From: Straminergon stramineum | Taxonomy: Eukaryota; Streptophyta; Bryopsida; Hypnales; Calliergonaceae | Direction: 5' to 3' | Length of the DNA stretch: 64,000 nucleotides | Assembly: GCA_963920665.1 (NCBI GenBank) | Contig: OY987266.1 | Location: 14,699,001 to 14,763,000, forward strand | Shown: positions 24,842-37,614 of the stretch, in pieces | How positions within the stretch are numbered: position 1 is the first letter of the stretch | Layout of the letters: every line of letters begins with the position of its first letter | Made by a program: the position numbers and the translations under genes | Notes under the pieces: generated by a model | Database searches by the model: none | Seen by the model: only the letters and a program-made list of their open reading frames with translations | What the model was told of the DNA's origin: nothing

Positions 24842-25332
24842 AGACTGCAGAGTGCAAAACACATTGAGCTTGGGATCGGAGTTGTTGTACCACATAGTTC
24901 GATTTCTTCCCAATGCCACCGCAACTGTGATTGCATCCCCTAAAGCTAGCAATGGGTTGCAGTGCAGCGCATGGACTCAACACCGGATTCGTGTCCGTCA
25001 AAGCAGTAGCAGGCTCCTGTACGTCAATTAGTTCTCCAGTCCTTAGAATGCCGTCCAGGGAAGTCTGAGTACGAAAGTTTCCAAGACGATGTGAAATTCT
25101 AATTAGAGCACCATCTTCTAATTCAAATTCTGCATTTACTTGAATAAGATTTACCTGAAGGGCAACGAGAATCATCAGTATCAGGCTTGGCATTGCAACC
25201 AACATTGGAAATGAGCTTGAACATGGGAATTGAAAATTTTCCTGGCAAATCTTCTGCCAAATATAGTGGAAAATTTTTCCTTACTGAATCACAAATATTC
25301 AATCTATAATCGATTTTAGAAGGAATGTTCAA
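24842..25332 (-). pseudogene. Unrecognised exon-like frames, possibly a decayed gene
   Basis: Three minus-strand frames look protein-like. One (25332 down to ~25160) holds KIDYRLNICDSVRKNF and GCNAKPDTDDSRCPSG and runs into a donor-like GGTAAAT. The next (25158 down to ~24950) holds FELEDGALIRISHRLGNF and TSLDGILRTGE. The third (~24940 down to 24842) holds GRNRTMWYNNSDPKLNVF and ends before a donor-like GTGAGT. They lie in different frames, separated by plausible GT or AG junctions, so this could be a spliced gene or a frameshifted relic. I do not recognise the family. Confidence 0.25.
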
Positions 25333-26784
25333 TTCTTGGCTCCAATTTCAATCGGAAAATATTGGTTAGTGTTGAAGTTGATCTAACCATATGGAAAGGA
25401 ACTAACTTATGGATCATGCTTCACAACTATTGTTTGAGATCCCATCATTCAATTCTTATTCTAAGTTGCATTTTATAATACATCTTCACAATTTTGCAAA
25501 TCTGAACTACCTCCTAAGCAATCCTTAAGGGGTTAAGTGTGTAGTGTCATGCAAAGTGTCACAATCCGATGTCACGATTTCATCTATTCGCATTGAGTCA
25601 CATTTTCATTCACAAATTCGAAGCCCTCAAATTATGCAATTATGCAATGGGGGTTGTTGTTGCAAATGTTGCAGTGAGTGGGTGTACTTCCAGTAACATT
25701 TTCATTTGACAATCTTGTGTCCCTGTAAACGCCGGAATAGAAGTTGTTAAGAGCTAGGAGAATTGATTTCCCCTCTTTAACCCACAGAGGCACAGACTAC
25801 AGTATAGACCACATCACATCCTGCCATCCTTGCATTACACAGATACTGGCAAAATGCAAGGCTTTAAATCACACACTCAGAAGCTTCAAGCTACAAGTTG
25901 TTGCAAGTCTGGAAAGAACTACATTATATTCTGTGCAGACAGGCATGCTGGTATTTTGACAAGAACAAAGAAATGCATCTTAATTCAATGTCTGATTTTG
26001 CTCTCTTGCACTCACTTCCAGTCCCATGCCATAGCCATTAACTTCATGAACTTCAGGTACCGTTTGCTCCAGACCCAGTTTTCAAGGACACAGATGATGC
26101 TCTTGTTACCAAATGTTATCCACTGGTGACAGAAGTTATCCTCATGCTGATGTTGCCTGCATTCCAGATGCCAGAATTGGAAGACTCAACTTGTCAAAAA
26201 AAAAACCAGCAGTCAAGGAAAGCAAGTGGCAACTATGATCATAAGATAACATGCAGTCACATCTGAGTTTGCAGAGATAACATTATTGTGAAAGCAAGTG
26301 GCAACTCCGCCCTCCATCCCCGGGATGATCTTAATGTAAATATACATCACATCTTTTAAGTAACTGAGATAACATCGTTGTGTTGGTGCAAAGTAGCCAT
26401 TTTTGGCATTGGGTTTGGTCTAAGGTAGCTATCTGTATCAATGATCTTTCATGGAGTTTAGTTACAATATATGCTCTCTTCAAACCCACCTTTGTGGTGG
26501 GAAGGGGAGGAATTTCATGTGCGCATTATCTATCACCTGGTAACTTAATTGAATTCCTGGTTGAGGACTGTGCTTGTTGCCTTGTAAGTTGTAAGTTAAC
26601 TCATCAAATGAATGTGTGGAAGGCTTACCCTTTTCACCATTTCAATCTCTCAATGTCCTTGCATAATCACAGAGCCTGGTTGCGTAATCACATAGCCCAG
26701 TTGTCAAGTACACATTGTTAGTAGCATGGGCCAATATCACTCAGGAGGTATTGGCAAATGGCAAGCTACAAATTGTCAATTTTG
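25333..26784. other. No gene; solitary element end
   Basis: At 25529-25536 GGGG is followed by TTAA after CCTTAA, a right-end-like piggyBac-type terminus without a left partner. The remainder holds short unrelated open frames. Confidence 0.35.
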
Positions 26785-26788
26785 TTAA

Positions 26789-27757
26789 ACCGCTCATTGC
26801 CGCAGGGGACCAAAAGTGTCCTCTTAGAATTTCAAGTTCAATTGAAAGTGCTGTAACTTTTGCATCCGATTTTCAAATTCAATAAAATTTGTTGTGAAAT
26901 TTGAGCTCTCTCTTCTATTTTGTGTGGAAAAATTTTGAGATTGATCTAAGATGTACTGAGTTTTGGGGAGCCAATCGAAGTTCACAAGTTCAATTTGAGT
27001 TCACCAAAACTGCATTTGATGGTTACAACTTCGGGGGCTTGTATCTCCTTCATTCAATGGTTTTTTTCAATAAAATTTGTTGGTTTATGTTCCCCTTTAA
27101 GTCTAGTTATTGTGAAAAAAAATTTATGTCAATCTAAGTTGATTTGAATGTTTGGGAGCAATTCGAAGTTCAAAATCTGGTCATTTTTGGATTATGGTGA
27201 ACTTTGGCGACTTGTTTCTTCTTCATACATCGTTTGTTTCCAATAATTTCTTTTGTAAAAGTTTTGCATACTAGTCTAGTTTGTGTGGCTAAATTTTCAT
27301 ATCAATCCAAGAAGATATGAGTGATTGAGAAGCATTTTAGTAGAAGGAGGTTCAAGTTTTGATGTGATTTTTGCAACTTCTCTTGTTATTTTTTGACATT
27401 TCAAAGCCATTTTGTAGACACAATGAGTTAATTGAATGATATTTTTTTCAACGATGTGTTTGTATGCTAGTTTAGAATCACTTTACAGTTTAAAGTTTTT
27501 CAATTGAGTAGGTTTAGAAATTGAATTTCACCCCCAAATGTGTTTCTAAGAAAATTTCAGCATCCTTTTTCAACACTAAAACATTATAATCCTGCAATCT
27601 ATGCAGTCAAATGACTCCAAATTTGATTCACTTCATCTACAACAAGTAATTACAAGATTGTACTGTTGAGATCTCTATAACTCAATGACATTTACATCTA
27701 TAACACTTCAAAAGCAATGTTGTTTTTGAACTTGTTCAAACCTTAGGCAATGAGGGG
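26789..27757. mobile_element. piggyBac-type miniature element, copy C
   Basis: TTAA at 26785-26788 and 27758-27761. Ends are ACCGCTCATTGCCGCAGG (left) and CCCCTCATTGCCTAAGG (right, complemented). The C-T-C-A-T-T-G core is closer to the ends of the 43272-48357 transposon than to the CCCCTAAA copies. 969 bp, no coding capacity. Confidence 0.7.
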
Positions 27758-27761
27758 TTAA

Positions 27762-30700
27762 TGGGAGTAATCCAAGCATCAAAAATTGTAACGTATCTTA
27801 CATCTCCACAACGCTCAATCATCTAGAATTGGGTATAGATTTATGTTTCAAACTATACCCTTGAAATCTGCCAAAGAAGTGGAATATCATCAATTTCATT
27901 TAATGGAATTGATGTTAAAGTAACTAGTCATCAATGCTCTCTCAAGGTCACTTGGCCAATTCAATTTTCTGTATTTTCTCTTTGAACCTTTCATATGCAT
28001 ACGTTTTCATTGATTAGCAATACACTATCTTTTTGTGATGACAATGTACCCTTCAATAGCTCATAAAAAGGGGCATAACTATTGAAAGAAATTATACTAA
28101 CTCTAGACCAAAGGAGAAGAGGCTTTGCAAAAATAGAGGTTACATCAACAATAAATGCAATGAAGTTTGCATAGTCTTTTAGTTAGAAGTGATCTAGCAA
28201 TACATGAAATGCAATTCCTTGTTTGACTTTTATACAATTGAGGATTGATGGGAAAGCTATAAAAGGCTAGTGGGAGGTGCACAACACTTCTTTTACATTG
28301 AAAAGAACACCAAAAAGCTTACAAGAAGATAGGAGGCAATGTAAAGTGCCAAGTCCCATCTCTTGCAGAGCAAAAAATCGGGATCCATTCCAAAGTAAAT
28401 TGAGCAACAATACTAGCTAAAGTTTCCTTATTTTTGACAACTGAGTGAATGCGCTTCTAGATACCAATACCAGAATGGTGGAAATCATAGTGCCCCCTAG
28501 GACTCTACATAAACTAATGTCTTGGTGACCATTTCTGCAACTACACCTATCCATCCATAAATGCCAAATCAAAAAGGTTCTCATAATATCCCACGGTTGT
28601 CTATGATAAATAATGTAGTTGAGGATTGACACGTATAACCTTGAGAAAACATGATCTAAAGGCTTGTAAACCACTACAAATGAACCTCTATAGGTATATT
28701 GTACATTATTAGGGATTGCCCTCATTTCCAATCAAAGCCAATGGTTATTTTCAACTCCAAAAACTTCAATACAATTCATTTATGTAGAGGTGGCAACCAA
28801 TCACTAGACTTATGAAAAGCATGGTTATATTATATGGGCTAGATAATGTTCAAGAACCAAGAGACTCAAGAACATTATGGGACATAACACCAAGTCTAAT
28901 AGTTCATCATAGATATCCATATATGTACTTCTCACATATCTCAAAGTGTAGGAAACAGGGGTTGCATTATGAGTTATAACACTTATTTGACCATCAAATG
29001 GAATGTTGACGAATCTTCCTTGAAAACCAGACTTGGCATTATCATATTGTTCTTCAATGTGGTATTCTCTTTTTAGATCCTTGATAGGTTAAGCATGATT
29101 GAATAGGATCCAACCATTGAGGTAACATTTGATAACATGAAAATAGAAAGTCACTCTTTATTTCATTCAGTAATAACACATCCCTTGCTACTCCCATAAC
29201 TTTATTTCTCATACATTATTTCTCATAACAAAACTCTACATTTTCCTGTTTCCTAGTCCACTTCTGGTGCACACAACAGCTGCAGGTACATATAGTCGCA
29301 TGCTCTATGGAGGGAGGGAGTGTGTATCAAAGGACACTTTGTGTGTTGCCATGTGCATGTTATCAATGACTCAGAGTTTCAGTTGTGTCCTTGTTTTATT
29401 TAACCTCATCCAAAAAACAGCAGCAGAAGTGTGGCCAGGGCAGGGCCTTTCAACAAGTGAATCAAAGTGGTAACTTAACTTAATGATATAATTGAGCACG
29501 TTGGAATCAAGGAGCCAATTTGGATTGCAAGTGGACATCACAAATGAAAATAGAATTGGTAGGTCTTTATTTGATTCAGTAATAACATCCCTTGCTACTC
29601 CCATGACAAGTGCAATTGATCTGAAAATTGACTGTAGACTACCAAAGCAGTTGTGGTGTTATATCATCTCATTCTTTGAATGAATCATGCTTTCCATCGG
29701 AAAGCTTACTGTATTTGAAAACTTCCAGAATTTCATCACCTGTCCAATGAAGTCCACAAAATAAGCAATGTTGAATGAAAGTCTTGGATCTGTCATTGTT
29801 CATTTTGTTAAATTGGTGTGATTCCAATGGCCAACATTTGCAACTGACATCTTCACAAAGCACTTAAAAAACTAGAACAGGTACAAATTTACGTTTCAAT
29901 CCAGGTGTCCTGAAAAGTGGCAAAGTCTTGAAATATCACACCAACTTTAATGAAATTGACGTGTATCATGGTAATGCCCTTAATTTGTTGACCCCAGGTC
30001 AAAGTTTCAATTTTTCAAGAGTTCACATTGTAAACTAATTTTTTTTTTTCATGTTTTCAACAGATCTACTCAAGAATCAATCATTGACAAACAAGTAATC
30101 AAGCCATTGAGGTTGAGGTTAACTGCTGCAAATGGCTTCACATTGAATCCCATTCTTTTGTCTCCAAAGGACTCTCTTGTTTGACCTGTGACAAACATCT
30201 ACTGGAATCTGAATTCTTATACAACTGTCCTTGGTTGAAATCCACTGCAAGTTTCGTGGCAAACATGCGAGCAAACATGAGCAGAGAGAGGAGACGTATT
30301 TAAGTGAGCTCGTATGTCATCCATTACTTATGTATGTGGTCAGGAGGAGGAAGTTTGTGTTGGGCCAAAACAGAGAGATCCACACCATGCCAAGCCAAGC
30401 CAAGCATAAGTTGCACAAAGCTCACAACCAATAGGCAACACAATTACAAGACCGGGATTTACAACAACGTGATCTCTTTGGTTACATATTTCTGGCACAA
30501 ATTGAAGAAAATTGAGTGCAAAGTTCACAATCCAGTGCACGTGATTTCTCATACACAGATCGACTATGATAACTTGATAACTACCAAGTACAATGGGCTT
30601 CCATTGCCAATCGTAAGCTTACCTGACAGAATTTTTTTTTGAGGACATTACGAACTGGATCTGCAGAGAAACGATCTGTCACTTTGGCTCTATCCCATAT

Positions 30701-31631
30701 AACTTATCATAGTCCTTTCCTTTCTTACTGATCGATCTGCAGCTGTGATAGTCTAGCTACTCCCACGTGCCAAACCCTGCGACACCATGAGAACCTCAAA
30801 ATAATGGATTTCAATTGGAAAGAGGCACTTGGGGTTGGAGTGCTCTTTCCAGATTGTCAATTTTGCTAAACTGGTGCAGTTCCAGTGCCAGAAAATGGGA
30901 CATCATTGAGATGATGATTACATGAAGCTCTAACAATTAGGACCCATCTTATTATAGATTTGCTTTTCGGGCCAAAACGTGCCAAAGTTGCAGAATATCG
31001 GTAAATCAACAAAATGGATGTTGCAGTGATGCAAATGTCTTTGTCCCACATTGTACTTGTAGGGCAAGTTCAGCAGGAAATAATTCTAAAAATAGATGCC
31101 AATTTTGGGGGGAAATTAATACTTCAAAAAAATTATATTTCTGCATAGAGTAAAAAATACATATTGCAGCAATGTTCTATGTTAGCATATGTTGAACTTT
31201 ATTTTTGGGAAAAAAATATACCAGTATTCAACAGAGATGTGTCTACCTTGTTCACTTAATACAGTATGTATGGAATCAATAAGCCTAATCAAGGTTAGTG
31301 GATACATGTGATTTAGTTACAAAAGAAATGTATGTATGTATATTATTTATTGTGTATTTGTACATTTGTTTCTCTAGATGGATGGTGGGGGGATACTTTA
31401 CAGAAAATTTGGGACCTCAGGAGGGCTGCTAGACTCTATTCTAGTTCAGTTCCCCAAGTCCAAATATATAATTAAGATTTTTTTCAAAAGAATTATGTAC
31501 TTTCATTTGGACTATTGGTCCAACTATGGTGGCCTTGGAGAAGCTCCATTTTTTCTCTGATGACTTATTCGCTATTCACAATTAGGCTTGGCCCCAAGTA
31601 GGGTGCACCATGTACACAATGTTTGCCTTCC
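27762..31631. other. Gene-free repeat-rich stretch
   Basis: No coding region with family resemblance. Short degenerate phrases recur (for example TTTTGTTAAATTGGTG near 29804 and a relative near 30862), indicating old dispersed repeats that I could not delimit. Confidence 0.4.
29146..29608 (+). repeat. Direct repeat pair, ~60 bp, 400 bp apart
   Basis: Blocks at about 29146-29202 and 29549-29608 share AATAGAA, TCTTTATTT, ATTCAGTAATAACA and CATCCCTTGCTACTCCCAT. They may be a local duplication or the ends of an undefined element. Confidence 0.55.
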
Positions 31632-31635
31632 TTAA

Positions 31636-32759
31636 CCCCTAAAGTCCCTAAAGTCCTCTTTGACTCTTGAAGGTTCAAACACATATCTATGATCTCAAGT
31701 TTTGGCAAAAAAAAAATTAACTTCTTTCAAGGTACAAATACTAATTAGATTTGAAATATATACTCAGTAATTTTTATTTCAATTAGTGCCCATGAGCAAA
31801 AGCTACACCATAAAAAGCCCAAAATAGGCAATTGCAAGCCACAATAAAACAAAAAAAATTTGAAATTCATTTTTCATAATTTTTTCTTGAAAATTATATT
31901 TTTGTCTATGTGGAAAGATTTGATTCATTCTATTTGGATAAGTGATTTGAAAGTTATGAAGCTTCTTGTTTTGTGGGCAATCCTAACAAATTTGTGAAAA
32001 AAGAATAAATCGAATCCATTTATGAATCAATTTTAACAATTTAAAAAAAAATTGCTCAAGGCTTAGAGTTTTTTTTTAAACAATCTCACCATTGAGATTA
32101 GTATGTTTCAATTCTATCTTAGAGTTGTCAATATTTTTAATTTCCTTCTATCTCATACCTACTTCAACTTAAGAATTTTTTGAAGAAGGAAAATGGGGGG
32201 GCATTAATTTTTTTCACGAAATCTCAACTCAATTCTTCAATATAAAAAGAATTTAATTCACAATTTGTAGTACAAAAAATTTAACTTAAGAGGATTCATA
32301 GCCTTGTAATCTAGTCAGCTAGGTGCAAAAAATTTATTTTCTTCCCTTTAAATGCTTACATCTTGTGATCAATATTGTCAAAGTTTTTGATATTTCTTCT
32401 AGATATTCTCATTTTAATGTAGTGTTAGATCTCTATGGTTGGATATGCAAAAAAAACATATGTTTAAAATCACTATAAGAACCCCATGTTTTAGGTGACC
32501 ATCCCAAATTTTTTTAAATATATTTTAGATGACATCCAATACAAAACTCTTGTTTTTATGTCAACAAAAACATTCAACATAACATCAAGATGTTATGTTG
32601 GACATTATTGTTGACATAAAAATAGAAGTTTTGCATTGGATGTCACCTAAAACCTATCACCAAAAAGACATGTTTCTTCTAGTGAATTTGTGTTCTTTGC
32701 ATTAGAAATGCTTGTTTTGAATGTTTTTTGACCAAAAAATTATGTGCAAACATTAGGAA
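31636..32759. mobile_element. piggyBac-type miniature element, subfamily 2, copy D
   Basis: TTAA at 31632-31635 and 32760-32763. The left end is CCCCTAAAGTCCCTAAAGTCC; the right end is degenerate (CATTAGGAA-TTAA). The interior aligns with the reverse complement of 55883-56753, sharing ATTTTTGTCTAT, TTGATTCATT, CAACTCAATTCTTCAATA and TCAAAGTTTTTGA. It is interrupted by a CACTA-type unit at 32471-32684. Confidence 0.75.
32471..32684. mobile_element. CACTA-type miniature element nested in copy D
   Basis: Starts CACTATAAGAA and ends TTTCTTCTAGTG, with AAT on both sides. The interior hairpin (TTTTTATGTCAAC, GGATGTCACCTAAAAC) matches the 14195-14413 copy. It splits the piggyBac-type element, which resumes after it. 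Confidence 0.75.
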
Positions 32760-32763
32760 TTAA

Positions 32764-34439
32764 TTCTGATGTTCATTTTTCTTGGTATGAAAGTTTATCA
32801 TTTGGCATAGTTGCTGTGAGCCTTAGGATGATAGTGTCATCTCACACATTGTAGCCCACTCTAATTTTACAATTGTCAAGGAGAGGGGCTTGTGTTTTCT
32901 AATTCTTAGTAGAATTAATACCATAAATATTATATAGATGCATTTGTTCAATGTTCTCAAAGCTATGGAATGATGATGTTACAACATATCCTTATCCATA
33001 TTTGTAAATTGTATTCCTCTTCTTCTATGTCATATCTTTGTGTACATACTTCACATCATATTTTCCCCATATCCATACAGAAAAAGATATGGGACATTGG
33101 GGTGTATGTAATTTGGAGATGATAGTAGCACTTGCTCACATAGGATATATTCCATGTCCTATCTCATTTCTAATTACAAAAAATCCTTTTGATTTTGTTC
33201 CCATTTTGTTTAAAATATCCAAACCATTAATATCTCCTAATTTCAACTTATCAATGGCCATAGAAAAAATCACCTTGGAGATATGGATTAATGAAGCAAA
33301 AGCCATCGGATAGTGAGTCATATTGATTCATAATCATAATTGCATATGCATGTATTCATACACCATATTCCATATGGATATCCATATATGGAACTTTTGG
33401 ACATGGAACAGTGGAGGTCCATGTAATTTTAGGAAGATAGTTGTATTGAATACATTAATACAAGTGACCATACATGTAGTTTCAATCTAATAGTCTTGTT
33501 ATTAATTAGGGATAGATATGCTTCAAAATAGCATATTGTTATGAGAAGGGTATAGACTAACGTTTATAAAATGATATTGTGGATTCCATTCAAAAATGTG
33601 AAATAAATAATTGTGATATATTAGATAATATTATATCTAAGTATTTTGTGTGATAATATTGAGGTTCCAATAAAATTTTAAATAGATTTTCATAATAATT
33701 CTTGAAGGACTAATAAAACATTTTTAAAATTATTGATGGTATTTGCATAAAAGCTTATAATATTAGAGTGACATTAATACTTGTCAAAACAAAATATTTG
33801 TATAAATAAGTTAGATACGCATTTGATATAGATAGTTGGCTAATGAGTAAATTCAAGAAAATTGCTACATGCGTACAATATCTAAGTCCAATATCTAAGT
33901 GGGAATTGCATTAGAAACAATAAAAGGGATATCTCTACAAAAAAAAACCTTGGATTGTGGTTCATTTAAGGTTTTTGACTAATATCCAATAGCTCTCAAT
34001 ATGACTTTAACGTGTAGATGCTTGGGGACTCTTAGGATTACTGTTAGTGCAACTAGAACCCACTACACCAATGCCATAATGAAGGGGCAACTCCAAAAAA
34101 ATACTTCCCAAATGAAATTAGAATTGGACCCTCCTTATTTTCGGGCCTACCATTTTCCTTTCCAAACTATCAATTGGGTGAGATATTGAGAACCCACAAG
34201 TTGCCTCTTACAATAGTATAGGTCTTAATTGTCATATCTTTTCAAATATTGTTGTTATCTTTTCAAATTTTCTTATATCTTAATTTTTGCATGAAAGGTC
34301 TTTTTTAATGAAGAATCTTTTCCTCTCCTTCTTTTTGTATTGCAAAAAAAGTCTATTTGAGGTTTGAATTGCCAATGTTGCATTGGATCAATTATTATTA
34401 ACCCTTAAAGCAACAATGTATGGTTTCAAGGCATTTTTT
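32764..34439. other. Gene-free AT-rich stretch
   Basis: No gene seen. At 34398-34401 a TTAA is followed by CCCTTAAAGC, a degenerate piggyBac-type left end without a partner. Confidence 0.4.
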
Positions 34440-34735
34440 CCTTTGGGGCAAGTCCTTCCTAGTGCAATATTTGTTAGATTCTTGTGAAATTTTTACCAGA
34501 GATGTCCTTCACTACCAACTTGATGCCTAGAAAATTTTACAACAATCAAAGTTGTGATTAAAAAGTTAAACCTCAAAAGGACATTTTCTTTGAAGTAGGG
34601 ACAATTTTGGCAACCATGATAGATAGGTCCAATCACTCTGAAATCTATACACATTCTCAACAAGTTTGTTAACATAATCCCAAAGGTTGAAAGGTGTGTG
34701 AGCACATGATTTTGACTTACAAGCCTTTAAAAGTC
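34440..34735. repeat. Single arm of the 19-kb foldback family
   Basis: GGGCAAGTCCTTCCTAGTGC, TATTTGTTAGATTCTTGTG, GATGCCTAGAAAATTTTACA and CACATGATTTTGACTTACAA align in order with the left half of 19022-19697. The opposite arm is missing. Confidence 0.7.
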
Positions 34736-34739
34736 ATTG

Positions 34740-36087
34740 GAATGGAATGAGGTGCACGCCCCTCTACTTGAAAATTCCAATACCATCCTTGTTTCCAGTC
34801 ATGGATTGAGGATGTCGTAAATAGACTCATACACCCCCATGGTGAATGTATTATCATTGCTCCAATGCTACAAAACTATGATATTGAGTACTAATGTAGA
34901 ATCACCACTGAGGATGTTGAAAACAAATCCATACTACCCCCACAAGGAACCTATTATCATTGCATCAAAGCTACAAAAATATGATACTAAGTACTAATGT
35001 CTAAACACCCCAAAGTGCCCTTGTTCCCATTCATGTATAGAAGAATTCCCTTGAAGTGTCCCTAGGTTTCCATTAAAGAGTCCCCTTACTTACAATTGAT
35101 TAATTGACTATTGATTTTGTTAGATTTTGATTTCAAGTCCACCTATGTGATGGTTCTAGTGGTCTACAAGGCAACCACTTTGAAAACTCATAGAAATTAT
35201 ATGCCATATCTGAAAATTATAATTTTTTTTTGAAAATTCAGGATTTTCAATTGTTAGAATTACAAAAAAAAAAAATTTTCTAGAAAAAGGTGCCTCCAAC
35301 CATGCAAAATTGCTTATATTGACGATTGTGGATGCTTCCAACGTAAGTTATGGATGATGATAGGGACAACCATGGAAATTGGTTCTAAGATTTCTGGTGA
35401 CCTTATCATGGTTTCACCATGGATATTTGCCAGGCTCCATTGTAGATAAGTTCAGCCCTGCACCATCTTCCCCAAAGTCTGTGGGCAGTGCAGATAGTCC
35501 TGGCACTAAGAGATCATCAAATGATAGCTTAGATTATCTGATATGCTCCATCCTGCAAAAAACAGGACACTGCTGATAAGCTTTGCAGTCCCCATTCCCC
35601 AACCCATGAAACTGACCAATTGCAGCAAAGACATGCCCTAATTTTAACATTGAAATATGTACTAATATGATACTCAATTTGATGACACGGTAATTCTGCT
35701 GGTTGAGCCTATCCTGATGCAATTTTTAGTCAGTTCTGTACTGTACTTTACTGTACAGTACAGTACAGCGCAAACAGAGTGAACCAGAGTTGGGGAAGTT
35801 TTATGAGTTTTAGGTTACTGGCTATTTTCCTTCAATTCCCAAATTGAATCTGTTTTTCAGGTACAGAGTCCGCCAGTCTGGTTATTTTCTCTATTTTCCA
35901 TTCAAAATTGATTATTTTTGGTTTTTTCCACCAGTTCTAATTGCAACCATTTTTTTTACCAATTCCACCGACTAATTTCGAACTAGCCGCCGGTTCTTCC
36001 CGGACATTGGAGTGAACAAGTGGAACTAAAATTATTGTGAATTTCTATAAATTATTGTAGTTATTAGAGAGCAATCACTTAGGGGAA
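34740..36087. other. No gene
   Basis: Short open frames only; apart from the GTAC cluster at 35738-35768 nothing structured was found. Confidence 0.4.
35738..35768. repeat. Palindromic GTAC cluster
   Basis: Five GTAC tetramers in ~31 bases, arranged as CTGTACTGTAC, TTTACTGTACAGTA, then CAGTACAG. GTAC is the binding core of SBP-box (SPL/CRR1) factors. No gene was found beside it, so a regulatory role is speculative. Confidence 0.6.
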
Positions 36088-36261
36088 CTAAGATAAACTA
36101 CCCCATTCCATTCCAAAATAAATGGGAGCAAAGCCCATTGTAGGCTAAATTATGTTAACTTAGTGGTGTACATTTCAAAACTTGAGTTGTACACCACTAA
36201 ATTAATTTAGCCCACAATGGGCTTGCTCCCAATTGGGTGGAATGGAATAATTTACCTTAGT
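36088..36261. mobile_element. Hairpin miniature element
   Basis: Ends ACTAAGATAAACTA and the complement of ACTAAGGTAAATTA. The arms continue through GGGAGCAAAGCCCATTG and its complement to a centre near 36175. The superfamily is uncertain. Confidence 0.7.
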
Positions 36262-36628
36262 CATTTGTATCCATGTGACACCAATTAGAATAGCTATAGA
36301 AATTCTCCTTTATATTTCAAAGCTAATATATTTCTGAAGAGTCAGGTGGGGCTATCTTTCACATTTGAAAATAATTCCAATGTTTGGACCCAAATTTCAA
36401 AGTGAACTAAGCTTACCATGTGTCAACTTTTTCTAAATTAAGACTTGCCAAAAATCATATGCCACTACACATAATTAATGCTTCCAGCAAGATTATGATG
36501 AAAAACAGCATCCTTACTAAATTATGCAATGGCTGACAACTGCAGACTGTTGTCTATGCATTTCATGTTGTAAGTTAATGAAGCTCACAAGCAAGAAGGA
36601 AGCTGTTTGTGGGTAAGGTAAGCTTAGA

Positions 36629-36745
36629 CGGTAATAAAACAGACAGGGTTCTAAAATGGTACACTTCAGTGTGAGCAGTTTAGGACATGAACGATCACCA
36701 TATATCCACACATGTGAACCATTTTTAAATCCTGTCCATTTTACC
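36629..36745. mobile_element. Small hairpin element, copy 1
   Basis: Ends GGTAATAAAACAGACAGG and CCTGTCCATTTTACC, with inner arms containing CTAAAATGG and ACACATGTGAACCATTTT. Related to 38798-38915. Confidence 0.65.
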
Positions 36746-37614
36746 ACCCTCCACCAAATTGCATTGCACAGCTCATTTATTTTGTGTATGATACCAAGAT
36801 ACCAAGAGTCAATGATACACGCAGACAGTTTGTAATTAAAAATTGAAGTTGCATGCAATAGAGGTTTTTGAAATCAACTAGCCCAGGATCAAAGTGAGCA
36901 TGTAATTCTGGTTTTCTTGTTAGTGGCAGGACCTACACCTTGAACTGCAGGTATCATAGTGAGGTTAGAACAATCTTTGATCCATTTCTGGGACTTCCAC
37001 TCACCATGTAAAGACTTTCCTCCATAATAGTATCTGGTATTTGTAATTAAAATTCATGCAAAATGTGATGAATTTTGTATGTCTTAAAGAAGTTTTTGAT
37101 AAATTTCATCCACATTTTCTCCATCTTTTTCCTAGTTTGATTTACTGGTACTGTAGTCACCACCAAAGAGAGGTGTAAATTCCGTTTAATTTGATTTTTT
37201 TTAAAAGAAAAAAAGTGAGGTATGATTTGGGCAAAAATTTGTCAGAGATACGGTATCAAAGCAGGCAAGAAGAAACCAATCTGGGCGACAGGGCCTCTAA
37301 TTAAGTTACTGCACTGGCGAAATGAGCTTACCTTGCCTTGAGCTTTCAGCAATGTTCAGTTATTGAATTGCCAGCAGTTGTTGGATTCGGCACTGATGAT
37401 TTCAGTGTAGGCCTATCTTAACTTAACTGACAAGAAGACAGTCAAGGCTTTTCCTATCTCTGTCCAGGATCTTAAGGAGCAATCATTTGGCTAAGGAACA
37501 GGGGATATTCATTCTCCAAGCACAAGAGGGAGTCAGAATCTACAAAGCTCGTACATTTTGGTTCACTCAAAGGCAGTTTTTTAATTTATGTTTAAGTTTT
37601 TCATTTTCATTTAG

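Noticed and set aside
25529..25536. Right end of another piggyBac-type unit enclosing the 24.8-25.3 kb frames
   Set aside because: The only possible left partner (TTTAAACCGCC near 24510) is too weak to claim a captured-gene element.
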